From: Heterocephalus glaber
Taxonomy: Eukaryota; Chordata; Mammalia; Rodentia; Bathyergidae
Assembly: GCF_000247695.1 (NCBI RefSeq)
Contig: NW_004624730.1
Coordinates: 31,448,401-31,512,400, forward strand
Length of the DNA stretch: 64,000 bases
Direction: 5' to 3'
Shown piece after piece: positions 34,666-47,169 of this stretch. Below the pieces are notes generated by a model. That model had not been told where the DNA came from. It made no database searches and saw nothing but the letters and a program-made list of their open reading frames with translations. Numbering within the stretch: position 1 is the stretch's first letter; the number at the start of each line of letters is the position of its first letter. Made by a program: the position numbers and the translations under genes.

Positions 34666-34763
34666 TTTTTTTTTTTTTTTTTGGTTTGTTTTGGTACTGG
34701 GGATCAAACTCGGGACCTTGCACTTGTGAGGCAGGCACCAGAACCACTGAGCTAAATCCCCAG
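34666..34763 (-). mobile_element. ID-type SINE with perfect 15-bp target-site duplication
   Basis: The plus strand shows the T-tail, TTTGGTTTGTTTTGGTACTGGGGATCAAACTCGGG, then CTTGTGAGGCAGG and ACCACTGAGCTAAATCCCC. CCCTGTCTGTCTCTT at 34651-34665 is repeated exactly at 34764-34778. A long pure A tail and exact flanks mark this as one of the youngest insertions here. Confidence 0.93.
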
Positions 34764-34778
34764 CCCTGTCTGTCTCTT

Positions 34779-35714
34779 AAATTCTGCCTCTAAGTCTCTT
34801 CTCGCCATGACCCATAGCACTAAGCAGGAGATCAGGATCCACAGAAGGAGTGAGGGTCTCTGGTAAGATCTAATTTTAACTTTAAGATTCTAAGCACATT
34901 TTTTAACTCTGCTTTAAAGTTATATTACCTATGGCTAAAAGATGTATTATCTGAGGCTATGTCTCTTTGTTTTTTACTACCTGACCTCCCAATTCTTTCA
35001 TGTCTGAAATTGGTTTTAATCATGGAGTTTAAGTGCAAAACAATAGAGATATTTTTTAAAGACTGATGCATTCTCAATAAATATAGTTTGGTTTTAAATG
35101 TTTTTAAAAAATACGTGCCACTCACAAAAATATACAAAAAAAATTTCACAGATGCAAATAGTCTCAATGTTATGCTGTATCATATATTTAAGTGTGAATT
35201 TTAAGGAAATTCCAGTGGATCAGTAAAAGGTGAAAAATTCTGAACATTTTTATTGGAACTGATGTTCTAGATATCTAGATATAATTTGAGGTTATAAAAC
35301 TGTATTTTAAGAAAAAACTAATTTTAACCAACTCTATAATGATGCCTTTTTAAAATAAGCAAAAACCAAATCTGTAACTACCACAAAGTCAGATGATCAC
35401 AGCTTCAAAAGGCAAATGGAAATATAGTAAAGTTTCAAATTTTTTTTGTAAAAAAAAAAAATGTGATGTATTCGTTTGTTTTGAGTCATTTGCTTAATTA
35501 TGAGCAGGGTACTTTAAAACCATAAAGGACATTTCAGTCAAATAGACCCATTTTACAGAAGAGAAAATCTTCAGAAGGCCATGCAAAATGTTTCACATTT
35601 GCTTTATGGTTAGAGGAAGAATTATGGAATGTTTATGAATTTCATACCATAAAATTTTGACAAGTAGACTGGTTAGGATAATCAACTAATTCAATTAGCA
35701 AACAAAATGATATT
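34779..35714. other. unassigned AT-rich sequence
   Basis: Nothing recognised beyond a weak MIR-like string, CCCATTTTACAGAAGAGAAAA, at about 35548-35570. Confidence 0.4.
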
Positions 35715-35900
35715 TAATAAGTGTTCCACTTTTTCTCAAAATACTTATTTTATTTGTTAGAGTTTTTTTATTTATTAGTGCATGTTCGTAGTATATAATG
35801 TTTGCATTGTTTGTGGGGAGTTGGTACATGTGCATAATACATCTTAACTCCTTTTTTATCCTCTTCTTTTCCTTCCCTCCACCTTCCAATCTTCTTAGAA
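35715..35900 (-). mobile_element. L1 3'UTR fragment
   Basis: TTGGTACATGTGCATAATACATCTTAAC followed by the pyrimidine tract CTCTTCTTTTCCTTCCCTCC is the reverse complement of the rodent L1 3' end, as at 17996. Confidence 0.65.
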
Positions 35901-38000
35901 AATTTTTGTTTTTAATCTCCAGGCCCTGCTTCTGTTTATCTGTTGCACACTAAACCAATTTCTCAGCCAAACATCATAATTTAATTTTTGAGATACTATT
36001 TTAACTCTATAAACATTAAGAAACAGATATTGTAAAAGTACCGGAATGGAAGCCTATGGCCCTAAGTTTTAAAGTAATTTCTATCAATACTCCTATAAGG
36101 GCTGAGGCAAGATAATTCATGCAGTTCTGCCTCAATTCATTTTCTAAAGATAATGAGTCTAAAGACCTCTGAGATCTTTTCCAGCTTTAACATTGTATGA
36201 TTCCATTATTTTTATCTCTGTTTTTACAAAACTCACCTCATATTTCATGTGCCTGTGTATATGCATTTGTATGAATAGCTTATCATCCCTCTTTATGTTT
36301 TTCTTTCTGGAATTCTTATACATATAAAGGGAAAGGCTATCGTTTAAAGAAGGAAATCACTCAAAGTAAAGAATGTAGATTGTCATGCTCTTTGCTAGTT
36401 TTTACATTCATGTTAAACAGCTGGAATGCAGCCAAAAGCAAGGCTAGGACTAGAATAGAAATTTAAAGAAATTAAGACAATGTCTAATAAATTGCATGTC
36501 TTGAGCTATCAAGTATGTTAACTCTTGGGATAACTGTTATTTTTTTTTTAATTTCATGTTGCCTTGTTGTCATATGGCTTATGTCTGGCCTTTAGTAATT
36601 GCAGGTACCCCAGATTTTTTTCATCATTTTATGAAAAGAAGAATGTAAATGGCACAGCCTAAACTAACTGGACATGCAGGTGTTAATTTCCTCAGTACTT
36701 AACTAGAATGTATGTCACACACATGTGTGTAATAAACCTTATGTTTTTTACATCCTGACCTTGAATCTTTTTCTTCTGTTTAAAAGATGATATAACTTAG
36801 TTTTATTTTTTTGTAATGATATCATTTTTTTCAACTGGGAAACATTAGTTACTTGTTTTTCAATAATCACCCTCTTATCTGAGTTCATCACTAAGAGAAA
36901 AATTGCTTCACATTATCTTGAGTAACATTTGGATGAGTGATCAGTCATCAACTTAAATTAACCTGAATATGTCTCCAACGAGATGAAGAACATTTAAGCA
37001 TGCCAGCTGGAAGGCATTTACAGCTTTTATTTTCCAACTTCCATGGAAAATCCTTCCAGTGCACATCTGTGGAGGTTTCATAATGATTAGAGTGATGTGA
37101 GCTTTGTGCAGCATTAGGGCACCCTGAGCCATTAAAACCACCCTGAGGAGTCAGAAGTCCACCCAAAAGTTAAGAACAAGGATCATTTCAATTCACACAT
37201 TGCAACTATGCCCTCTGATTTATTAGTGATTTAAAGGCTAGTGCCAGTTTCCCGAAACACAAAACAGAGCATGTAAAACCTTTTTAGCATAGTGTTTGTT
37301 TTGTAGGATTCCTTCATTATGATAATCATTAACCTTAAAATTGGAAGGACACCATAGGTCACCTGCTCCAACCCTACAATTTTATAACTGAAAGATAGTT
37401 TTAGAGGGATTGAAGGGGTTTCTCAGACCTACACATAAACCTTGTACCAATGTGAGGACAAATCCCAAGTCTCTCTCCTATAAGTACTTATCCCTATTAT
37501 ATTTTATTCTTTGTTCTTTAAAAGTATAAGTATATGAATTAGGTTGATCATTACATTCATATATCAAGATTTTCCTGAGTCATGATGACAATCAAAGGTG
37601 ATGTGCAAGGCAGTATAAATATATTTTAACAACACAGGAAAATCATTCTTAAGTACTGTGAAAACTGCATCTACTAGGCAGATTATCATAACACAGATCC
37701 AAAATTGCTAACATTGTAGAAAGAAATAAAATGTATTTTAAAACTTCAATTATGTCACTATTCCAAATCAGATCTTTTTATAGTAACTTTTGTTTAAGAA
37801 AAATAAAAATATTCAGAGTCACCCATTAAATTCAGTCTCTAAAGATTATAGAGTCTCAAAGACTACATAGTTCTTTCTCCTCCTTCTAGAAACTGAATAT
37901 TTCAATGATTCTAGATGCATAAGAATGTACACTATTTTTAAAGAACTTTTCTATATAGTACCATAGAGCCTTTAAAATTTAATAAATTTCTACCTTATAG
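35901..38000. other. unassigned AT-rich sequence with two faint ancient SINE traces
   Basis: About 36130-36205 (CCTCTGAGATCTTTTCCAGC, ATTGTATGATTCC) and 37335-37465 (ATTGGAAGGACACC, CACCTGCTCCAACCC) recall MIR3-type SINEs in opposite orientations. No gene recognised. Confidence 0.4.
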
Positions 38001-38190
38001 TAGAGTCAGACCTGGACTCAAATCTCACCATTGTCAATTACTGACCATATTATTTTGGGGAAAATATGACTAAGATTCTGTTTCTCCAAAAGAATAAGAA
38101 AATATAATATATAAATAGAATTATGATGAATACTAACTTACAATTTATCTGCCTTGGAACTTAGCACATAAGAGCTGCTCAAAGAAAGGT
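38001..38190 (+). mobile_element. MIR SINE relic
   Basis: GAGTCAGACCTGGACTCAAATCTCACC, GATTCTGTTTCTCC, ACTTAGCACATAAGAGCTGCTCAAA follow the MIR plus-strand order. Confidence 0.6.
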
Positions 38191-38360
38191 AATTCCCTGA
38201 CCACTGTCCAAAAATCACTTTTTTTGAACAAGTCATTTAAGTATTTACTAAACAACTGGTAATCAAATTCTCAGAATATATGCAATGGAAAAGCAAAAGA
38301 AATACTACATGTGGTGGAAGCCTCAAAGCTACAAAGATGAAGCATATACTCATAAGCAAG

Positions 38361-38444
38361 AGCTGAGGATTTAGCTCAGTGGTTCCAGCTCCTGCCTCGC
38401 AAGTGCAAGGTCCCAAGTTTGATCCCCAGTACCAAAAAAAACCC
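38361..38444 (+). mobile_element. ID-type SINE
   Basis: GCTGAGGATTTAGCTCAGTGG, CTCCTGCCTCGCAAGTGCAAGG, AAGTTTGATCCCCAGTACC then A8. It conforms well to the locally common subfamily. I could not find a convincing target-site duplication. Confidence 0.9.
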
Positions 38445-38885
38445 CAAACAAACTCAGGAGCAAAACAATCAATATTAGGCAGTATAAGTTGGGCCAAAAG
38501 GGTAGACCAGATGTTAGGTGAATAAGAGTTATATCTAACAAGAAGTTAGAAAAGACTTTGGTGACAACTCAGTTGAGCCTACTAATGAAAGAAATTTAAT
38601 ATTTCCAAAAGTAGACTGGAATGGGATAGGAAAAGAGCTAATCTATGGAATTTAATCACTTGCTACTCTCAATCTGACTAGCAAGGAAGTTACTATACAA
38701 TACATAAATCTAAGGCACCAGTACCATGAAAAGCCCTAAAAATGATGAGTAGGAGGTGATAAACATATGTGTTAGGTATTATTACTACAGCTTCCTGATC
38801 ACAAATAGTTTATTATTTTTAACATAAATTAAGATTTTAAAAAATTTACCCCTGGTTCCACTTACCTCCCAATCCCCCCAAAATT
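38445..38885. other. unassigned AT-rich sequence
   Basis: Nothing recognised. Confidence 0.4.
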
Positions 38886-38889
38886 TTTT

Positions 38890-39145
38890 GTCCTCAGTTC
38901 ACTATCAGTTGCTAGCAGGAATGAAAAATGGTGCAGCCACTGTGGAAAAGATCTTGAAAAAGTTCAGCAGAGTTACACTACAACCCAGCAGTTTCATTCC
39001 TATCTGTAGACCCAAAAGAGTTGAAAGCATATGTTCATATATACAAATATTCATGGCATCAGCTTTCCTAATAGCCGAAAAGTAGAAACAGATCATTGAT
39101 GTTTGGATAAACAAAATATGGTTACACCATGGAAAAATGTATTGT
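38890..39145 (+). mobile_element. old L1 (L1M-type) ORF2 C-terminal fragment
   Basis: GCTAGCAGGAATGAAAAATGGTGCAGCC, AGAGTTACACTACAACCCAGC, ATATTCATGGCATCAGC, AATAGCCGAAAAGTAG are landmarks of the ORF2 C-terminus to 3'UTR junction of old L1s. The frame is closed. Confidence 0.78.
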
Positions 39146-39955
39146 CAGGGAGAGGGTAGAATGTGTGGGCCCATCAACCTTGAACAGTTGGTCATAATTC
39201 ATTAGCTTTTTTAGAGAGAAAATAGGAGAAGCATTAGTTTGTCACTACTTGAGACATCTGTCTGTGATGACATGTAGCATATTTGTCTAGTCTGCATTAA
39301 TGTATGGGTACCCTATGAAGAAATCAAGAAGTGCCTACTGGAAATATGGCCCTAGCACATCTGGAGAGCCATTTGCTTTAATAAATACCAGGTAAATCAG
39401 CTCTTTCCAGCAATATGCTGAATATATTTATGTATATTCTAGTATGATCACCATTGGCCTGACCAACCAATATGCCTGTAATTAATTTTAGTGATTTAAT
39501 ATTCCTACGAATTGTTAACTCAAGAAACAAACACTGCATGTTTATGAAATAGAGTGTAAATGATATAAACTTGCAACCATGCATGAAATTTCTCACTTAT
39601 TGTGAATCCTTGGTCAAGGCTTTCAACTCTTTGGGCCTGAATTTCACCAGTAAAGTGAAGATTATTCAGGAAATCTTTGGTAAAGAATTCTAAGCATTCA
39701 GTTCTATAGTTTAGCATTGCAGGATATTATAGAAGGCCAAGATCACATCTCTCCTAGGATTTTTAACAATCTTCATTTTTATTCCAAAAAATAAAAATAC
39801 TGGCTACAAAGTCAACATTTCACTATTGTTAATTGGGAGGTCATGCCTTGTCTACTTATCTTCCTGAAGAAGTAAGATTCAGATGAAAGTTTTCTTTTCT
39901 CCCTTAGGACAATCAATAGGGAGATTCTGGAACCTGAGCTCTCATCTTTTCATTC
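39146..39955. other. unassigned sequence
   Basis: No family or gene recognised. Confidence 0.4.
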
Positions 39956-40180
39956 TTAATGGGTATTAAGAACAATCTCTGAAATCACACTACTTGGGTT
40001 CATATCCTGTCTCTGCCCCTTACTAACTATGCAACCTTGAACAAGTAGGCCTGGATTTTCTCATCTGGAGAATGAAAATCATGAAAATATTTACCTTACA
40101 TGATTGTGAAAATTAATTACACATGTAAAACACTTTAGAAGCGTGGCTGACATATTACTATGAAAGCTGTCATTATAATT
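39956..40180 (+). mobile_element. MIR SINE, well preserved
   Basis: ACTACTTGGGTTCATATCCTGTCTCTGCCCCTTACTAACTATGC, CATCTGGAGAATGAAAATC, CATGATTGTGAAAATTAATTAC give the full MIR core. Confidence 0.78.
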
Positions 40181-40560
40181 AACCTGTTCATGCAGATCCC
40201 ACAAGATGCATAGTTCAAAGCAACTGCAGACAGTTATGGATTTGTCTTTGCAATAAGTATCTAAACACAGATTAGTTTAAATATCCAAGTTATAATTTAT
40301 CCATTGATGCTAAACCATATAAATATATTTATCATTGATACTAAGCCATGAGACACAACAAAGAACTGAGAATATTGTCACGGAAAATTTGTCACATATG
40401 ATCTGTTTCAAGTTTTCTACTTGAGGCACAGAATTATATTTAAACTTTAGTTGTATTATCTTATTGAACATACCCAGAGAGCAAGGAGTTCTGGTATATT
40501 TTACATGTTCTAAACCTTTACACATTACTCACAACTTTGTTTCTTTTTTATGAATGTGCA
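40181..40560. other. unassigned sequence
   Basis: Nothing recognised. Confidence 0.4.
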
Positions 40561-40577
40561 TATGTGTGTGTGTGTGT

Positions 40578-40738
40578 TACTGGGAATGAACCCAGAGCCT
40601 CATGCATACTAGATAAGTGCTTACCACTGAGCTACATGCCCAGAAGTTACTTAAATTTTATTTTGAGATAGGGTCTCACTAAGTTGTCTAGTCTAGCATC
40701 AATTTGCTATTTTCCTGCCTCAGCCTCCTTGGTAGTGG
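40578..40738 (-). mobile_element. B1-ID dimeric SINE
   Basis: The plus strand reads TTACTGGGAATGAACCCAG, CTTACCACTGAGCTACATGCCC (ID half), then TTTGAGATAGGGTCTCACTAAGTTG and CCTGCCTCAGCCTCCTTGG (B1 half). Same dimer layout as at 7562 and 12757, opposite strand. A short GT repeat at 40561-40577 borders it. Confidence 0.82.
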
Positions 40739-41945
40739 AAATTTAACTCTTACTTCTAAAGCAGAAAACTTTTCTCCAATGAATGTCCAGCAGATTTGAA
40801 CACCTTTATTTATCATTTTCAAAGAACTATGTCCAAAGGGAAACTACTTGAACACAAAACAGACATTAATTTTATCATTTTTATAAATCATCATACCCTA
40901 TTTAATTCCTTTCACCCCTAAGTATTTAGAATGGAACTTATGTAATGGTTAAGATTTTTATTTCAGTGTACAACTCAAATGTTAACATGGCAACTATAAA
41001 TCTTAACAAAATTTCACAATGTGTCCAGTGAGATCTTCCACCAAAATGATTTCATCCACAGATAAGATCAAAATGTGCTATATACCCTGTTGAACACCCG
41101 GGGCTTTATAATCCAAGAGAGCATATAAACATCCCTCTAAAAGCAATTTTAACTTTTTATAGATTTAACTTCTTTTAGTCTACTTCCTCCCAAACTTTTC
41201 AATCATGGGAGTTTTTCTTGGGGCACCTATTAATATGTTACAGAACTGAAGCCCTGAGTAGAACACATCTGGGAAAGTAATACTGACAAATACAGAGCTG
41301 CACTGCACATACCTGTTGTTCACCTATAAAGAACAAAGCATAGGCCCAGAAGCAGAAGCAGGCCTCAGAATGAACTATAAGAAAAATAGCTGGCATAAAG
41401 CAAATACACTTGAGCCCATAAATGAGCTTCCCTCAGTTCTTCACCTGCACAACTCTCTTTAAATTAAGGCTCAGTAGTTGGTGAGATATCTCCCAGGGTT
41501 ATAGCATCAACAGCAGAAAGCAGCATCGAGATAGTCACAAGAAAATTACAAAGTGAGACATTTACAGAGCGAGAAGTAGTCTTACATGCATCAGTAGACT
41601 TCTCTGTGTGTTACATAATGAAGGCCAAAAGAATTTATATTGATAATAGTAATACTGGTCTTTCCAGAGAAAGTCATTCATGTTGAGTATATTACCTTCC
41701 AGGAGATCAGGCAGTGTAAAATGCATTTCAGAATGATTTCTAAGAAAAATAAAAGTTTAAAATTTTGGTCCTCAAGAAAATTTATCTTTATAGAATATCT
41801 TAATTGTAACAGATACAGGAAAGTTGCTAAAAACTTTCATAGCAATTTTTTTATGGTGGGAAAAAGATAAGCAATGATACCTTAGACTAATGCTAAATAT
41901 ATTTATAATTAAACCCAGAATAAAATCACTTTTCCTTTTTCTACC
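40739..41945. other. unassigned AT-rich sequence
   Basis: No gene or repeat recognised. Confidence 0.4.
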
Positions 41946-41949
41946 AGTA

Positions 41950-42225
41950 TATTTTGTAATACATAATAAATACATTCATTCTGGGGGATGAATACATATC
42001 CCATTTGGATCCTTTTTGCTTCTCCTTCCCCTCTCCTCCCTGTGTCTCCTCCCATCTCTAGATTCCATTTTTATTTCCATAAAATCTATCTCCCATTTTC
42101 CCATCATCTTTTATTTTTCCTATTAAATTGCCTATACTTTGGGTTTCTCATATTAAAGAAACCATGAGATATTTAAGCTTCTGTGTCTGATTTATTTCAC
42201 TTAGCATTATGGTCTCAAAATTATT
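41950..42225 (-). mobile_element. L1 3'UTR fragment
   Basis: CTCCTTCCCCTCTCCTCCC tract, TTTGGGTTTCTCATATTAAAG, ATTTATTTCACTTAGCATTATGG, the reverse complement of the rodent L1 3' end. Confidence 0.78.
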
Positions 42226-42767
42226 TTACAATATACAGTTTATAATGAATAAGTTAAAGAAAACTACATTCATCCATGGATGCTAGCCACAAAGATATTT
42301 TAGCTCTAGTGTTATTAAACCAATTCATGCTATACAACATCCTAGAGCCCGTAAGACAAAGTTTATCCCTCCTCTCATGTCTAATGAGTTAGCTATAGAA
42401 TATAATGCAAGAATATATAATTCCCATTTAAATTTCACTTTGTTTGAAATTAACTGGTATTCTTATTTTTATCTTATTTTTATCTAGCAATGCTACCATA
42501 GTTATAAAATATAGATACCAAAATCCATGGAGAAGCATGTCACCAAATTCTTAGGACACCCTTAGGGAAGTTGTACAATCAAGTGCTTGGACATTCTGAC
42601 ACAGAAGTAAGAAAAGTAGGCAATAAACTTACCAATCCCTGGTCATTATCTAAGGTTCAGAAAAATTTCTTTTCTGGTGAAAGCCTAAACCCAAATTTAA
42701 CCCTCTTACAATGTTAAACTGTGTGAACCCAGAAAAACTACTGTCCACTGCTTTAATTTCTGACGAC
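42226..42767. other. unassigned sequence
   Basis: Nothing recognised. Confidence 0.4.
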
Positions 42768-42825
42768 AACTTTTATGGTTTAAATGGGGCCCCCAAAACT
42801 CATGTGTTAAAAAATTGGAACCTCA
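42768..42825 (+). mobile_element. MaLR/MLT1-like LTR, 5' part (split by L1)
   Basis: TATGGTTTAAATGGGGCCCCC, AACTCATGTGTTAAAAAATTGG is an LTR start. The continuation resumes at 45885 after the L1 and the duplicated target. Confidence 0.75.
42809..42825 (+). repeat. L1 target-site duplication, left copy
   Basis: AAAAAATTGGAACCTCA, preceded by GTT. The TT/AAAA junction fits L1 endonuclease preference. The right copy is at 45868-45884. Confidence 0.88.
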
Positions 42826-45800
42826 TTTTTTGAAAGAATAAATAAAATTGGTAAACCTTTTAGCCAACCTTATCCAAAAAAAAGAAAGAAAAGGCTCAAA
42901 TCCATGTAATTAAGAATGTAAAAGATGAAGTCACAACAGATCCAGCAGAAATCCAAAGGATCATCAGTACCTACTTTGAGAACCTATACTCTAATAAAAT
43001 GGAAAACACAGAAGAAATGGACAGATTCCAGATACATACAAATTTCCAAAGTTAAATGAAGAAGATATAGAAATTCTAAACAACCCAATTACAGTGAGTG
43101 AAATTGAAAATGTAATAAAAAATTTACCAACAAGGAAAAGCCCAGGTCCTGATGGCTTCACTGCTGAATTCTACAAGACATTTAAAGAACTATCACCATT
43201 ACTCTTTAAAACTCATCAAGGAAATTGAAAGGGAAGCAAGGCTTCCAAATTCATTCCTGGAAGCAAGTGTTGCTTTGATTCCAAAACCAGGGAAAGACCC
43301 AACCCAAAAAAGAGAACTACAGGCCAATCTCTCTAATGAATATAGATGCAAAAATCCTCAAAAAGATAGTGGCAAACAAAATTCAGAGATTCATCAAGAA
43401 GATCATATACCCTGACCAAGTCCGATTTATCCCAGAGATGCAAGGATGGTTCAACATTCCTAAATCAATAAGTGTAATACACTATATTAACAGACTCAAG
43501 GACAAAAACTATATGATCATCTCAATAGATACAGAAAAGGCATTTGACAAAATCCAAAACCCATTCATGATATAAAAAAAGCCCTACAGAAAATTGGAAT
43601 AGAAGGTCTTTATCTCAACCTGATTAAGGTTATCTATGAAAAACCAATAGCCAACATCATACTAAATGGTCAAAAACTGACAACTTTCATGCTAAAATCA
43701 GGAACAAGACAAGGAGGTCCACTATCACCACTCCTGTTCAATATAGTCCTGGCAATGTTAGCCACAGCAACTAGACAAGAGAAAGAAATGAAAGGAATAA
43801 AGATAGGAAAGGAAGAAGTTAAACTGTCATTATTTGATGATGAGATGATACTTTACATAGAAGACCCAAAAAACTCAGCCAAAAGACTTCTAGACTTAAC
43901 TGACAGATTCAGTAGAGTAGCTAGATATAAGGTCAACACTCAAAAAACAATAGCCTTCTTATACACAAATAGCAGACTCACTGAGAGAGAAATTGGGGAA
44001 TCAATTCCTTTCACAATAGCATCCAAAAAAACAAAACATGTAGGAATCAATCTAACAAAGGAAGCAAATGACCTTACACTGAAAACTACAGCACTCTAAA
44101 AAAGGAGATCGAGGAGGATATAAGAAAATGGAAAGACATCCCTTGTTCTTGGGTAGGAAGAAACTATATAGTGAAAATGGCCATACTTCCAAAACTACTA
44201 TATAGATTTAATGCAATGCCAATTGAAATTCCAACAATATACTTCACAGAACTAGAGAAAACAATACAAAAATGTATTTGGAACCCAAAGAGACATAGAA
44301 TAGCAAAAGCAATTCTAGGCAACAGAGGCATGGCTGGGGGTACCACAATACCCAACTTGAAACTATACTACTAAGCTACTGTGATAAAAACAGCATGGTA
44401 CTGGTGAAAGAAACAGATCTGAGGATCAGTGGAGTAGATTAGAAGATGCAGAAACAACTCCAGACATACTCAGCCACCTCATCTTTGACAAAGAAGCCAA
44501 CCACCCTCATTGGAGGAAAGATAGCCTATTTTTAAAAATGATGTAGGAAAAACTGGATTTCAACCTGTCAAAAATTAAAACTAGACCCATACCTATCACC
44601 ATGCACTAAACTGAGATCAAAGAGGATTAAAGATCTAACTATTAAGACAGAAACACTAAACTTGCTGGAAGATAAGTTAGGTAGAACTCTTGAAGACATT
44701 GGTATAGGAAAAGACTTTATCAACAAAACCCCAGTAGCATGGGAACTAGCACAAAGAATCAACAACTGGGATCTCATCTTATTAAAAAACTTTTGCACAG
44801 CAAAAGAAACCACCAACAGAGCTAAGAAACAATCTACAATATGGGAAAAAAATTTAGTAGCTATACCTTAGACAAAGGACTACTTTCTAGAATACATAAA
44901 GAACTGAAAAAAATCAGACCCCCCAAATTCAAAAACCGAATTCAAAAATAGGCATCTGTAATGAAGACATTTCTCAGACAAAGAATTAAAAGCAGCAAAT
45001 AAATATATGAAAAATGTTCAACATCACTGGTCAATCGAGAAATGCAGATGAAAAGAACACTGAGATTCCACCTCACTCCAGAAAGAATGGCTGCTATCAA
45101 GAAATCAACCAATAACAAATGCTGGCAGGGGTGTGGGGAGAAAGGAACCCTTCTCCATTGTTGGTGGGAGTGCAGACTGGTGCAACCACTATGGAAATCA
45201 GTATGGAGATACCTCAAAGAACTAGGGTTAGAGGTCCCATTTGACCCAGCTATTCCCCTGCTGGGGATCTTCCCAAAAGAATTAAAATAATCATAACACA
45301 GTGATATATATGCACCCATGTTTATAACAGCACAGTTTATAATAGCTAAAGCTTAGAAACAGCCCAAGTGCCCATCAACTGGAAACTGGATAAAGAAGAT
45401 GTGGGGGTTTTTTATAAAATGGAGTACTACTCAGCCATAAAGAATGAGAAACTAGAGACATTTATAGCTAAATGGATGCATATTGAGGCCATAGTCATAA
45501 GTGAAATAAATAGGACACACATGTGTAAATACCAAATAGTTTCTCTAGTGTGAGGAACTGAAAGTGTAAATAAGAATTGAAATGGTTAAAGTGAATAATT
45601 GATAATTTGAAATAGGAAGAAAAGGTCCAAAGAGGTAGGGGTGGTAGGAGGGAAAGGGAAAAGGAAAGAAGGGAAAGGAAAAATTATGAGAAAAGAAAAA
45701 AAAGGGAAATGAAGTCTATGTAAATAGGGAAGGGTGGAGGGGGTGAAGAGCACACAGTTAATCGGGGAAAAATAAGAACCAAGATACATCATGTACAGGT

Positions 45801-45867
45801 ACAAGCACCCAATGATAAATGTAAATGTATTGTTTACCTAAAATATACCAATAAAATAATTTAAGGA
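42826..45867 (+). mobile_element. 5'-truncated L1, 3.0 kb, with intact target-site duplication
   Basis: It starts within ORF2 (TTTTTTGAAAGAATAAATAAAATTGG), covers the RT and C-terminal parts, the 3'UTR with its GGGAAGGG purine tract, and ends CCAATAAAATAATTTAAGG with an A tail. Both ends are fixed by a 17-bp direct repeat. The 3' end is nearly identical to the one at 1-165. This is the best preserved L1 of the window, though inactive: no ORF1, no endonuclease, and several frame breaks. Confidence 0.92.
42850..45290 (+). pseudogene. L1 ORF2 remnant (reverse transcriptase to C-terminal Cys region), broken
   Basis: L1 ORF2p is an endonuclease/reverse transcriptase. Here only the RT and C-terminal parts remain. 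In successive frames one reads the N-terminal RT region ([20 protein letters not shown], 43245-43310; [14 protein letters not shown], 43411-43455; [12 protein letters not shown], 43522-43557), then [14 protein letters not shown] (43698-43742). The catalytic FADD box is FDDE at 43833-43844, so the second Asp is Glu and the Ala is Asp. The tail keeps a Cys-His cluster [18 protein letters not shown] at 45120-45173 (C-x3-C-x7-H-x4-C). Frameshifts near 43330, 43575 and 44100 and several stops prevent a product. It gives the reference order for the other L1 pieces here. Confidence 0.88.
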
Positions 45868-45884
45868 AAAAAATTGGAACCTCA
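45868..45884 (+). repeat. L1 target-site duplication, right copy
   Basis: Exact copy of 42809-42825. The first A's merge with the L1 A tail. Confidence 0.88.
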
Positions 45885-45993
45885 ATATGGACATGCTGGG
45901 AAGCAGACCTTTGGAGGGTACAAGTCATGGGGGCACTGTCCTCATGGATCAGTTATTGCCATCTTTGCAAGACATAAAAATGAGTTTGATATT

Positions 45994-46041
<48 letters not shown>

Positions 46042-46215
46042 CCTCCCTCCCTCCTGTCTTCTTCCATGAGATGACTCTGTAAGGTGGCCCTCATCAAATA
46101 CAAGCCCTTTCATCTTGACAATCCCAGCCTTCAAAACTGTGAGCAACAAATTTCTATTCATTATAAATTATTCTGTCTCAAGTATTCTGTTTCAGCAACA
46201 CAAAACAAAGTAAGA
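45885..46215 (+). mobile_element. MaLR/MLT1-like LTR, 3' part, with (CT)n expansion
   Basis: Continues the LTR started at 42768: CAGACCTTTGGAGGG, then a CT repeat (45994-46052), GAGATGACTCTGTAAGGTGGCC, CTTGACAATCCCAGCC, ACTGTGAGCAACAAATTTCTATTC and a CTGTTTCAGCAACACAAAAC end. Solo LTR. Confidence 0.72.
45994..46052. repeat. (CT)n/(CCCT)n simple repeat
   Basis: CT dinucleotides grading into CCCTCC units, a polypyrimidine tract within the LTR. Confidence 0.9.
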
Positions 46216-46995
46216 CAACAACCAGCTTGGGAGAGGGTGTTCAAATAGGAAAATCCTTATGGTGGGACCCAAGATGGAGATGAAGTGCTATTTTCCTTTG
46301 CATTGCAATAAATATGCTTCTGCTCTGACAGTCTTGGTATGGAATTGCTCAGTTTATCCACACCGGTGTGCTGCAGTGGAGTGGAGATATATGGATGTTT
46401 CTATGATCTTGAACACAGACTAGAACTTAAGCTGAATAAAATGTTCTGTAGAAACCAAAGCCACAGTATCTGCAGCCCATGAAAAGAAGTGAGCACATGG
46501 ATCGCTGTGGCACCCTGAATGTCATGATTAATCCTTAATACCTGGTACGTTACCTCTTATGGCTTGGTTTTCTCATCTGAAAATAGAATGTACTAAAGGC
46601 ACTTACCTTATAAAGTCACAAAGATATATAAACTTACAAAGGTCCCTATCTACATTTGCTGCTCAAAGAATGTCATTCATTTTCACAGTAAGATGTTCCT
46701 CTGTTCAACCTGAAGCCTTCCCAGGAAAGAAGGCAAATTGTCCAAAGCCAAACTTCTTTCTTAACACAACTAAATGATTTGCAGTACTGACCTCACTGAA
46801 CTATTTCTTATTGCCATGGGCTGAAGTATTTGGTAGCTTCAGAAGAATCTTCACAGATGAAGATTTAGGTTTCAAAACACTTTCAAAACTCCATGGGTTT
46901 AGAATTCAGTGTCCTGACTAAATGTTTGGTGACTGAGAGTCACACCATCAATTAGGAGCAACCCAATAGCCAAGAAAGACTTCCTGATTTAGTTG
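46216..46995. other. unassigned sequence with a MIR trace
   Basis: About 46550-46670 (TTGGTTTTCTCATCTGAAAATAG, CTTACCTTATAAAGTC) resembles the MIR plus-strand core. No gene recognised elsewhere. Confidence 0.45.
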
Positions 46996-47095
46996 TCGAG
47001 TAAGCATGCCCATAATCTCGGTACTCAAGAGGCTGAGGAAGGAGGACTGCTCAAAGTTGGAGGCTAGCCGGGTTACAAAAGAGACCTTGTGCAAA
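46996..47095 (+). mobile_element. B1 SINE monomer, diverged
   Basis: GCATGCCCATAATCTCGGTACTCAAGAGGCTGAGGAAGGAGGAC, GGAGGCTAGCCGGG is the B1 body. The right end decays into a G-rich stretch, and no ID half follows. Confidence 0.75.
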
Positions 47096-47169
47096 GAAAG
47101 GGGGAGGGGGGACCAGGAATAGAATTGCCTCATTAAAGTCACAGATTTGGACTTCCCTGAACTAAGTAG

